A DNA stretch of 64,000 nucleotides from Variovorax sp. 679 (GTDB lineage: Bacteria > Pseudomonadota > Gammaproteobacteria > Burkholderiales > Burkholderiaceae_C), in assembly GCF_003952185.1 (NCBI RefSeq), contig NZ_RXFS01000008.1, positions 310,001 through 374,000 on the forward strand. The letters are read 5' to 3'. This document shows positions 23,937 through 34,438 of this stretch, piece by piece (within the stretch, counting starts at the first letter, position 1; each line of letters opens with the position of its first letter). Made by a program: the position numbers and the translations under genes. The notes below the pieces were generated by a model, which was not told the origin of the DNA, searched no databases, and worked only from the letters and a program-made list of their open reading frames with translations.

Positions 23937-24974
23937 TCAGAACGTGACCATCACCTTCATCGCGCGCTGCCGGTCGGCCGCCAGCGCGAAGGCTTCGTGC
24001 ACGCGGGCCACGGGCACGGCGTCGGTGAGCAGCGGCGACACGTCGATCGCGCCACGGCTCAGGTAGTCCACTGCCCATGCGTATTCGTCGACGAAGCGGA
24101 AGCTGCCCACGAAGGACAGGCTCTTCACCATGATCTGGTTGAAGGGGCAGGCTTCGCTGTTTCCGTTCAGCGTGCCCACCTGCACGATGGTGCCGCGCGG
24201 GCGCGTGAGGCGGATGCAGTTGGCCAGCCCGGCGTAGTTGCCTGAGACCTCGAAGCTCGCGTCGACCTGGCCCTTGCCTTCGGCGAGCGCTTCGAGCGCA
24301 GCCGGATCCTTCGCGACGTTGATGGTCTGGGTGGCGCCCACGCGGGTGCAGGCGGCGAGCGTCTGGTCGACGATGTCGACCGCGATCAGCCGGCTCGCGC
24401 CCGCCAGCTTCGCAGCCATGAGGATCAACGCGCCGATCGGGCCCGCGCCGACCACCATCACCGTCTTGCCCAGCAGCGAGCCCGCCTCCTTCACGGCGTG
24501 CAGCGCCACAGCCAGCGGCTCGCCGAAGGCGGCCAGCTCGAAGGGCAGGCTCTCGGGCACCGGCACGCACTGGCTCGCCTCGACGACCACCTGCTCACGC
24601 ATCGCGCCCTGCATGTGGGGCCACTTGCTGGCGCTGCCGAAGAAATGCACGTTCTCGCAATGATTGGAGGCACCCATGCGGCAGAAGCGGCATTGGCCGC
24701 AGGTGCGCGAGGGGTTGACCGCCACGCGGTCGCCGACGCGCACGGAACTGACCTGCGAGCCCACCTCCAGCACCTGGCCCGAAGCCTCGTGGCCCGGCGT
24801 GAGCGGCGCGCGAATCAGGAAGTCGCCGACGCGGCCGTGCTGGTAGTAATGGATGTCGGAGCCGCAGATGCCCACGGCCTTGATGCCGACGCGCACCTGG
24901 GTGGGTGAAAGCGCCTCGGTGGGAGCTTCCTCCACGCGAAGGTCGCGGGCTCCGTGGATCTGGCAATTCAACAT
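23937..24974 (-). CDS. Zinc-dependent hexonate 5-dehydrogenase (L-idonate/L-gulonate type)
   Basis: A 345-residue medium-chain dehydrogenase. The catalytic zinc site is in VGICGSDIHYYQHG and GHEASG, with Glu in FGEPLAVALHA. The structural zinc cysteines are in SRTCGQCRFCRMGASNHCEN. The Rossmann motif is VMVVGAGPIGALI. It resembles L-idonate 5-dehydrogenase (IdnD). With uxuB and manD beside it and no 5-ketogluconate reductase in the operon, L-gulonate 5-dehydrogenase, giving D-fructuronate, is the better pathway fit. Both activities occur in this subfamily, so the substrate is inferred from context. The start is ATG 24974 (MLNCQIHGARDL). Confidence 0.88.
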   Translation of the reverse strand: MLNCQIHGARDLRVEEAPTEALSPTQVRVGIKAVGICGSDIHYYQHGRVGDFLIRAPLTPGHEASGQVLEVGSQVSSVRVGDRVAVNPSRTCGQCRFCRMGASNHCENVHFFGSASKWPHMQGAMREQVVVEASQCVPVPESLPFELAAFGEPLAVALHAVKEAGSLLGKTVMVVGAGPIGALILMAAKLAGASRLIAVDIVDQTLAACTRVGATQTINVAKDPAALEALAEGKGQVDASFEVSGNYAGLANCIRLTRPRGTIVQVGTLNGNSEACPFNQIMVKSLSFVGSFRFVDEYAWAVDYLSRGAIDVSPLLTDAVPVARVHEAFALAADRQRAMKVMVTF

Positions 24975-25089
24975 GTTGGGAACCTCGATGAAATGATGGG
25001 CAAAGGGTGGCCCGCGGGCAGCGCCGATGGCGGCGGCCCGGAAGGCTCTGTCGGGGAAAGATGGGGCGCCCCGAGAGGGCGCGCCCGGC

Positions 25090-25926
25090 TTACTTGAGGT
25101 TCTGCGTCATGCGGCGCTCCTCGGCGGTCACCGCCGGCTGCATGCGCTGCGCCACCGAGCGCAGCCAGTCGAGGTACACCTGCTGGTCCTTGGCCACGCC
25201 CATGCCGGAATCGATCGCGAAGATCTTGCTGTCCTGGCAGTCGTTCTCCTTCGGAAACGCGGCAAGGCCCTTCACCTTCTTGCTGATGTTGGGCCACAGC
25301 ATGCGGTTGAGCGGCGCCACGTCGGAGCGGCCGGCCAGCACTTCCTCGATGGGCGCGACCGAGCCCGAATTGGCCACGCCGCGCAGCCTGGCCTTGGGGA
25401 ACTGCTGGCGCACCAGCGGCTCCTCGCCGGCGCCGGAGAAATACGCGACGGTGATCTCGGGCTTGTTGAAGTCCTCCAGCGTCTTCGCGCTCGTGAACTT
25501 GGGGTTGTCGGCGCGGCCGAACATGCACACGCCGGTGCTGGAGAAGGTCACGAAGTCGATGATCCTGGCGCGCTCGGCCGTCTGGTTCAGCGGGCCGATC
25601 ATGATGTCCATCTGGTTGGCCACCAGCGCCGGCACCTTGGTCTCGTGGCTCACCGCTACCGGCACCATCTTCACGCCGAGCAGCTTCGCGAACTCCTTGC
25701 CCAGCAGCCACGAGGGGCCGGCCCAGTCTTCTCCGTCGCCGCTGGTGTTCTGCACCAGCCACGGCGGGTTGTTGACCACGCCCACGCGCAGCACGCCGGC
25801 CTTGCGGATGGCATCGACGCGCGGGCTGGCGCCGGGCGCGGGCGGGGTCTGGGCCAACGCTGCCGGGCCCAGGGCCAGGAGCGTCGCGGCGATGGCGGTG
25901 CGGGCCAGGAAAGTAGCGATCTTCAT
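25090..25926 (-). CDS. Periplasmic substrate-binding protein, copy 1
   Basis: A 278-residue exported protein with a signal peptide (KIATFLARTAIAATLLALGP, cleaved near ALA/QT) and a type 2 periplasmic-binding fold. Segments include IRKAGVLRVGVVNNPPWLVQ, PVAVSHETKVPALVANQMDI, ITVAYFSGAGEEPLVRQQFP and NDCQDSKIFAIDSGMGVAKD. It delivers ligand to the permease pair encoded downstream. It is clearly paralogous to the product of the next gene upstream, with shared PGASPR-DAIRKAG, VSHETKVP and CMFGRADN blocks. Its position in the operon makes a hexonate a likely ligand. Confidence 0.88.
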   Translation of the reverse strand: MKIATFLARTAIAATLLALGPAALAQTPPAPGASPRVDAIRKAGVLRVGVVNNPPWLVQNTSGDGEDWAGPSWLLGKEFAKLLGVKMVPVAVSHETKVPALVANQMDIMIGPLNQTAERARIIDFVTFSSTGVCMFGRADNPKFTSAKTLEDFNKPEITVAYFSGAGEEPLVRQQFPKARLRGVANSGSVAPIEEVLAGRSDVAPLNRMLWPNISKKVKGLAAFPKENDCQDSKIFAIDSGMGVAKDQQVYLDWLRSVAQRMQPAVTAEERRMTQNLK

Positions 25927-25976
25927 GACTGTCTTCCTTTGGTGTTGCTGGTGTTCGTGCGGGTCTGCGGGGCCGC

Positions 25977-26822
25977 TCACTGGAGCCCGCCGACGATGCG
26001 TGCCTCGTCGGCGTCGAGCCGCGTCTTCTGCGCCTTCGCGACCTCGCGCAGCCAGTTCAGGTAGGCGGGCTGGTTCTTGTCCACCGCCAGCCCCACGGGC
26101 GAGGCCTTCTCGGTGCTCGACTGGCAGTTGTTGTCCTTCGGCAGCACGGCCAGGCCCTTGACCTTGTGCTGCAGCGTGACCCACGGCACGCGGTTGATTG
26201 GAGCGGCATCGGCGCGGCGGGCCATGATTTCCTCGACCGGGGCCGTCGCGCCCGAGCTTGCGACCGCGCGCAGCTTCGCCTGCGGAAAGCGCTGCTTCAC
26301 CCACGCCTCCTCGGCGCCGCCGGTGAAATAGGCGATGGTCACGTCGGGCCGGTTCAGCTCGTCCACCGAGGCGGCCTTGCCCAGCTTCGCGTTGTCGGCG
26401 CGGCCGAACATGCACACGCTGGTGGAGGAGTAGATGACGAAGTCCACCACCTTCAGCCGCTCCGGCGTCTCGCCCAGCGGGCTGATGGTCATGTCGACCT
26501 GGTTGGCCGCCAGCACCGGAACCTTGGTCTCGTGCGAGACCGGAACGGTGCGCAGCTTCACGCCCAGTTGCTTCGCGTATTCGTTGGCCAGCAGCCAGGC
26601 CGGGCCGCTCCACGGCTCGCCCTGGCCGGTGGTGTTCTCGATGAGCCAGGGGGCGTTCTGCAGCACGCCCACGCGCAACTCGCCGGCCTTGCGGATCGCG
26701 TCGATGCGCGGGCTGGCGCCGGGCGCGGGCTGGGCGGAAGCGCCGCCCGCGGCGGCGGCCAGCAAAGTCAGGGCGAAGCAATGCGCGGCGATGCGGCATC
26801 GCCGATTGACGGTCGATCTCAT
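25977..26822 (-). CDS. Periplasmic substrate-binding protein, copy 2
   Basis: This 281-residue paralogue of the adjacent binding protein has its own signal peptide (AAHCFALTLLAAAAGGASA/Q) and the same domain order: IRKAGELRVGVLQNAPWLIE, VPVSHETKVPVLAANQVDM, VTIAYFTGGAEEAWVKQRFP and NNCQSSTEKASPVGLAVDKN. The ligand-contact stretches differ from copy 1 (for example STSVCMF against STGVCMF, TISPLGETPERLK against MIGPLNQTAERAR). That suggests two related ligands feeding one permease. Only 50 bases separate the two genes, consistent with tandem duplication. Confidence 0.88.
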   Translation of the reverse strand: MRSTVNRRCRIAAHCFALTLLAAAAGGASAQPAPGASPRIDAIRKAGELRVGVLQNAPWLIENTTGQGEPWSGPAWLLANEYAKQLGVKLRTVPVSHETKVPVLAANQVDMTISPLGETPERLKVVDFVIYSSTSVCMFGRADNAKLGKAASVDELNRPDVTIAYFTGGAEEAWVKQRFPQAKLRAVASSGATAPVEEIMARRADAAPINRVPWVTLQHKVKGLAVLPKDNNCQSSTEKASPVGLAVDKNQPAYLNWLREVAKAQKTRLDADEARIVGGLQ

Positions 26823-26884
26823 GGTTTGTCTCCGTGGTTTTCGGGGTGGCTCCGGCCCCGGGGCCGGTCACCGGGGGCCTGCTC

Positions 26885-27619
26885 TCAGCGCCAGGCTTGC
26901 GCGAACTCGCTGATCACGCGCTCGATGTGCGCGCGCATGGCCTTGCGGGCCGCGTCGGCATCGCGCTCCAGCAGGGCGGTGAACACGCGCTGGTGATCGT
27001 CCTGCGAGGCGCGGCGCAACGCCGGGGTGTGGAAGTGGGCTTCCAGCTGCGACCAGATCGGCGCCTTGGTGTGGTCCCACACCGCGGTCACCATCTGCAG
27101 CAGCACGCTGTTGCCGGTCGACTCGGCAATGCGCAGGTGAAACAGGCGGTCGGCCGCCTCGTTGGCTTCCTTGTCGTGCATCTTCTCGCGCATCTCGGCG
27201 AGCGCGGCATAGATGCGGTCGAGGTCGCTGTCCTTGCGGCTCTCGGCGGCCACCGCCGCGATCTCTCCCTCGATCAGGCAGCGCGCGCGCAGCAGCTCGA
27301 AGGGCCCCGGGCCGGGCGACAGCGTGTAGGCGGAGGCCGGGGTCACCACGCCGGCCGGCGGTGGTGCGCAGACGTAGATGCCCGAGCCGCCGCGCACTTC
27401 GACATTGCCCTGGATCTCCAGGACGATGATCGCCTCGCGCACCAGCGTGCGGCTCACGTTGAAGCGGTCGGCCAGCGCGCGTTCGGACGGCAGGCGGTCG
27501 CCCACCTTGAATTCGCCCTCGGTGATGAGGGCGGCGATGCCGGCAGCGAGCTTCTGGTACGAGCGGTCGGAATCCGGCTCGCTCGCAGGCAGGCGTGGGA
27601 GTTCGTGGATGGTTGCCAT
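26885..27619 (-). CDS. GntR/FadR-type transcriptional regulator
   Basis: The 244-residue regulator has an N-terminal winged helix (FKVGDRLPSERALADRFNVS then RTLVREAIIVLEIQG) and a C-terminal FCD ligand domain with metal-binding histidines (FHLRIAESTGNS, EAHFHTPALRR, DDHQRVFTALLERD, MRAHIERVI). It resembles UxuR/ExuR-like regulators of hexuronate genes. It is the first gene of the operon and reads in the same direction as the enzymes and transporter. Two TGGTnnACCA sites lie just upstream, so it probably represses itself and the operon until a hexonate or keto-sugar acid binds. Confidence 0.9.
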   Translation of the reverse strand: MATIHELPRLPASEPDSDRSYQKLAAGIAALITEGEFKVGDRLPSERALADRFNVSRTLVREAIIVLEIQGNVEVRGGSGIYVCAPPPAGVVTPASAYTLSPGPGPFELLRARCLIEGEIAAVAAESRKDSDLDRIYAALAEMREKMHDKEANEAADRLFHLRIAESTGNSVLLQMVTAVWDHTKAPIWSQLEAHFHTPALRRASQDDHQRVFTALLERDADAARKAMRAHIERVISEFAQAWR

Positions 27620-27639
27620 GTGGTGAGCCAGTCTAAAAG

Positions 27640-27671
27640 TGGTTCACCAATTTACCGATAGTGGTTTACCA
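27640..27671 (-). promoter_or_regulatory. Two FadR-type operator sites
   Basis: TGGTTCACCA (27640-27649) and TGGTTTACCA (27662-27671) are near-identical dyads with centres 22 bases apart, about two helical turns. The second extends to AGTGGTTTACCACT. They lie 20-53 bases before the regulator's start codon. TGGTnnACCA is the classic half-site arrangement for FadR-group GntR proteins. A weaker copy (TGGTGAGCCA) overlaps the start codon region at 27621-27630. Confidence 0.75.
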
Positions 27672-27707
27672 CTAGGCTGCGCACCAGATGCGGCGCGGAC
27701 GCCAGGC

Positions 27708-28064
27708 TCAGCGCTGCACGAGGATGCGCTCCAGTTCCCCGATGTCGACCGGCTTCTGCAGGTGGTGGTCGAACAGCCCTTCGGCCGACTGGCCGCCCAC
27801 GTCCTGCGCCGAGAACCCGGAGACGGCGACCAGCAGCTTCGGCGTGCCTGCGGCGGTGCTTGCGCGCAGCCGGCGCGCCACCTCGGTGCCGGGAAGGTCG
27901 GGCAGGGTGAGGTCGATCAGTGCCGCATCGAAGCTCCCGGCGACGGCCGCGTCCAGCGCCTGCTGCGCTGTGTAGGTACAGAGCGCGGTGTGGTCGTGCA
28001 GGGCCAGCACTTCCTGCAGCAGGTCGGCGGAGGCCTTGTTGTCGTCGACGATCAGCACGTTCAC
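27708..28064 (-). CDS. Stand-alone receiver domain
   Basis: A 118-residue single-domain response regulator with acidic pocket VDDN near residue 7, phospho-Asp in ALIDLTLPDLPG, Ser in VAVSGFSAQD and Lys in HHLQKPVD. No output domain is present, so it acts as a phosphate shuttle or sink or through protein contacts, like CheY or SpoOF-type receivers. It is the last gene of the five-gene signalling operon that starts at 34283, separated from the receiver-kinase by 49 bases. Confidence 0.9.
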   Translation of the reverse strand: MNVLIVDDNKASADLLQEVLALHDHTALCTYTAQQALDAAVAGSFDAALIDLTLPDLPGTEVARRLRASTAAGTPKLLVAVSGFSAQDVGGQSAEGLFDHHLQKPVDIGELERILVQR

Positions 28065-28113
28065 GGGAAATCTTCTTTCAGGTCAGGCAGTTGGAACAGA
28101 CAGTATGGCCGGG

Positions 28114-29337
28114 CTAGTTTTCCTGCCGCTCGCCGTGGCCGGCATCGGGCGCGCGCAGCGGCAGGTCGACAACGAAGCGCGCGCCTTCGCCCGGCGCGCT
28201 CTCCACGCCGATCTGCCCGCCGTGAAGGTCGACGATCTTGCGCGTGATGTAGAGCCCGAGGCCCAGGCCCGCCGCATGCTTGCGGCTCACGTCCGTGCGC
28301 TCGAACTGCTCGAAGATGCGGCCCTGGTCTTCCGGCGCGATGCCGATGCCCTGGTCGCGCACGGCCACCTGCGCGGTGTTTCCCATCTGCTGCACGACCA
28401 TCTCGACCGGCTTGCCGCCACCGTAGCGCAGCGCATTGGTCAGCAGGTTGGTCAGCACCTGTTCGATGCGGAACTCGTCCCACGCGCCGCGCAACTCGGC
28501 CGGTGCCGCCAGCGTGATGACCGAGCCCGCGGCCTCGGCCTGATGCCGCAGGTTCTCCACCACCGCTTGCGCCAATGCGGCAAGGTCCACCGGCTGGGGC
28601 TTGATCGACAGTGCATCGCGCCGCATGCGGGTGACGTCGAGCATGTCGTCGATCAGCCGCACCATGTTGCGGATCTGCCGCTGGTCGCGCTCGATCATCG
28701 CGGGCAGCCGTTCGGGCGCGAAGCTGTCGAGCTTGCCTTTCGACAGGTGCAGCTGCCGCAGCTGCGCCTCGAGGTAGAGCGTGTTGAGCGGCGTGCGCAG
28801 CTCGTGCGACACCATCGACATGAAGTCGTCTCGCATGCGCACCGCGTGCTCCAGCTCGTGCTGCGTCTGCTGCAGCTGCTGCACCAGCTCTTCCTGCTTC
28901 TTGTGCGCGGCGGCGAGCGAATCCATCTCGTGCCGCAGCGCCTTGCGGTGCTGGTAGAGGTCGACGAACACGTTCACCTTGCTGACCACCGCGTGCGGGT
29001 CGAGCGGCTTGTGCAGGAAGTCGACCGCGCCGCTTTCGTAGCCCTGGAAGGCGTAGTTGAGCTCGCGCCCGGCGGCGCTCACGAAGATGATCGGGATGTG
29101 CCGCGTGCGCTCGGTGCCGCGCATGAGCTCGGCCAGCTCGAAGCCGTTCATGCCCGGCATCTGCACGTCGACGATGGCAAGCGCGAATTCGTGTTCCAGC
29201 AGCAGCGCCAGCGCGGCATCCGCAGAGCCGGCGCGGTATGCGATGCGCCCAGGCGCGCGGATCAGCGCTTCCAGCGCCAGCAGGTTTTCGGGAAGGTCGT
29301 CGACGAGCAGCAGCTTGCTTTCGATGTCAATGTTCAT
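28114..29337 (-). CDS. Receiver-histidine kinase
   Basis: This 407-residue soluble protein has an N-terminal receiver (LLLVDDLPENLLALEALI; Asp in AIVDVQMPGMNG; Lys in FLHKPLDP), a coiled coil at about residues 130-165, a HisKA domain (MSMVSHELRTPLNTLYLEA, His near 176) and a HATPase (VLTNLLTNALRYGGG, VRDQGIGIAPED, GLGLGLYITRKIV). Such receiver-first kinases are phosphorylated by an upstream hybrid kinase and pass the signal on. The start at 29337 (MNIDIESKLLLVDD) overlaps the CheB stop by 11 bases. It has no membrane segment, so input must come through the receiver. Confidence 0.92.
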   Translation of the reverse strand: MNIDIESKLLLVDDLPENLLALEALIRAPGRIAYRAGSADAALALLLEHEFALAIVDVQMPGMNGFELAELMRGTERTRHIPIIFVSAAGRELNYAFQGYESGAVDFLHKPLDPHAVVSKVNVFVDLYQHRKALRHEMDSLAAAHKKQEELVQQLQQTQHELEHAVRMRDDFMSMVSHELRTPLNTLYLEAQLRQLHLSKGKLDSFAPERLPAMIERDQRQIRNMVRLIDDMLDVTRMRRDALSIKPQPVDLAALAQAVVENLRHQAEAAGSVITLAAPAELRGAWDEFRIEQVLTNLLTNALRYGGGKPVEMVVQQMGNTAQVAVRDQGIGIAPEDQGRIFEQFERTDVSRKHAAGLGLGLYITRKIVDLHGGQIGVESAPGEGARFVVDLPLRAPDAGHGERQEN

Positions 29338-29932
29338 GGACAGCCTCCAGTTGGAGCAGCAGGTTGCGCAGTTCACGCAGGGGCAGCACGTAGTCGGGAA
29401 GGTGGCGCGCGATGGCGGCGAGTGGCATGGTTGGAATCAGGGCTTCCTTCGGTTCCTGCACGGCGGTGAGCCCGCCGGCCAGATGGATCCGGTGCAGGCC
29501 TTCTGCACCGTCGTCGTTCGCGCCGGTCAGCAGGAAGCCGGCGAGGGCAGGGCCGTAGGCGTCGGCGGCGGAGGCCATCAGCACGTCGATGGACGGCCGC
29601 GAGAACAGCACCGGCGGTTCGCAGCTCAGCGAAAACGCGCGCTCACGCTCGATCGACAGGTGATAGCCGGGAGGCGCGAAGTACAGGCTGCCGTTTTCCA
29701 GCGGCATCTTGTCGTTGGCTTCGTGGACCGGAATGGGCACGCGCTGCGCGAAGATTTCCGCGAGATGGCTCTCGTGCTCCTCGGGCAGGTGCAGCACCAC
29801 CGCCATCGGAATGTGCCAATCGGAAGGCAGGCCGTGCAGCAGCGCGGAGAGCGCGTCGATGCCGCCTGCAGAGGCGCCCAGCACCACGGCGTCCACGCGC
29901 TTGCGAACGGGGGAGCGGAGGTTGCGCTTCAT
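29327..29932 (-). CDS. CheB-type methylesterase, catalytic domain only
   Basis: The 201-residue product is the CheB methylesterase domain without the usual N-terminal receiver. The catalytic Ser is in VVLGASAGGIDAL, the His in VVLHLPEEHESHLAE and the Asp in FLLTGANDDGAEGL. CheB removes methyl groups from glutamates of chemoreceptors. No chemoreceptor, CheA or CheW gene is in the window. Together with CheR next door (ATGA overlap) it probably modifies a non-chemotactic partner, the large hybrid kinase being an obvious candidate. Lack of a receiver implies that it is controlled by other means. Confidence 0.9.
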   Translation of the reverse strand: MKRNLRSPVRKRVDAVVLGASAGGIDALSALLHGLPSDWHIPMAVVLHLPEEHESHLAEIFAQRVPIPVHEANDKMPLENGSLYFAPPGYHLSIERERAFSLSCEPPVLFSRPSIDVLMASAADAYGPALAGFLLTGANDDGAEGLHRIHLAGGLTAVQEPKEALIPTMPLAAIARHLPDYVLPLRELRNLLLQLEAVHEH

Positions 29933-30797
29933 GCGGCTTTCTTGCGGTAGATGCGTTCGGCGCGCGCGTGCGTGTCGAAACGGTCCGAGTAGCCGGAGAA
30001 GTCGATGGTTTCCTTCGAGCCCAGTCCGAGAAAGCCGCGATGCGACAGCGACTCGTGGAACAGGCCCAGTGCCCGGTCCTGCAGCTCGCGGTTGAAGTAG
30101 ATGAGCACGTTGCGGCACGACACCAGCTGCGTCTCGGCGAACACGCTGTCGGTCGCCAGGCTGTGGTCGGCAAAGATCACGTCGGCGCACAGGCTGGGGT
30201 CGAAGCGCGCGGCGTCGTAGGCGGCGGTGTAGTAGTCGGAGAACGCGCTGCGCCCGCCCGCGCGCTGGTAGTTGGTGGTGTAGCCGCGGATCGCCTCCAG
30301 CGGGAAGATGCCCTGGCGCGCCTTCTCCAGCGAGGCGGGGTTGATGTCGGTGGCGTAGATCTGCGTGCGCGCGAGCAGGCCTTCCTCCCGCAGCAGGATG
30401 GCCAGCGAGAAAACTTCCTCGCCCGTGCTGCAGCCTGCCACCCACACCTTGACCGACGGGTAGGTGTGCAGGATCGGCACCACGTGCTGCCGCAGGGCCA
30501 GGAAGTAGGCCGGGTCGCGGAACATCTCGCTCACCGGGATCGTCAGGTACTGCAGCAGCAGGCCGAACAGCGCCGGATCGCGCAGCACGCGCTCCTGCAG
30601 CGCCGAGATGCTCGGCAGCCCGAGCTGGCCGAGCGCGTGCAGCACGCGGCGCTTCTGCGAGGCCACTGTGTAGTTGCGGAAGTCGTAGCTGTACTTGAGG
30701 TAGATCGCCTCCATCAGCAGGCGCAGCTCGATCTCCGTGTCGCTCAGCGGATGCAGTGGCGCAGGCGTGAGCGGGGAGGGACGGGAGGGGGGGCGGC

Positions 30798-30801
<4 letters not shown>
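29929..30801 (-). CDS. CheR-type protein methyltransferase
   Basis: This 290-residue methyltransferase starts with GTG 30801, overlapping the hybrid kinase stop (GTGA), and has a Pro-rich N-terminus. The CheR N-terminal helical domain (LLMEAIYLKYSYDFRNYT) is followed by the SAM-binding fold: VWVAGCSTGEEVFSLAILL, IYATDINPASLEKARQG, and VSCRNVLIYFN. It would methylate glutamates on a signalling protein using S-adenosylmethionine. It lacks the usual TPR extensions. It is the second gene of the operon. Confidence 0.9.
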
Positions 30802-34283
<3,482 letters not shown>

Positions 34284-34410
34284 TGATGCCGTTTCCAAGC
34301 AAAACCGTAAGCAAAACCTGCGAAGTCTGGCCGATAAATGCCCGTGACCCTGTCGGAGAAGACCCCGACAGGGCGCCAAGGCGGGTGCGCCGATGTGGCT
34401 CACGTCGCTA

Positions 34411-34430
34411 TACTGTAATTTCATACAGTA
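34411..34430 (+). promoter_or_regulatory. LexA (SOS) box
   Basis: TACTGTAATTTCATACAGTA contains CTGT at 34413-34416 and ACAG at 34425-34428 separated by 8 bases, the exact CTGT-N8-ACAG consensus of beta- and gamma-proteobacterial LexA, with symmetric TA flanks. It ends 8 bases before the helicase ATG at 34439, so bound LexA would cover the promoter or start. It also lies 128 bases upstream of the divergent kinase gene. Confidence 0.88.
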
Positions 34431-34438
34431 AACGCCAG

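Noticed and set aside
34284..34424. N-terminal extension of the hybrid kinase
   Set aside because: It would run through the LexA box and lacks a ribosome binding site; the conserved membrane helix follows directly after ATG 34283.
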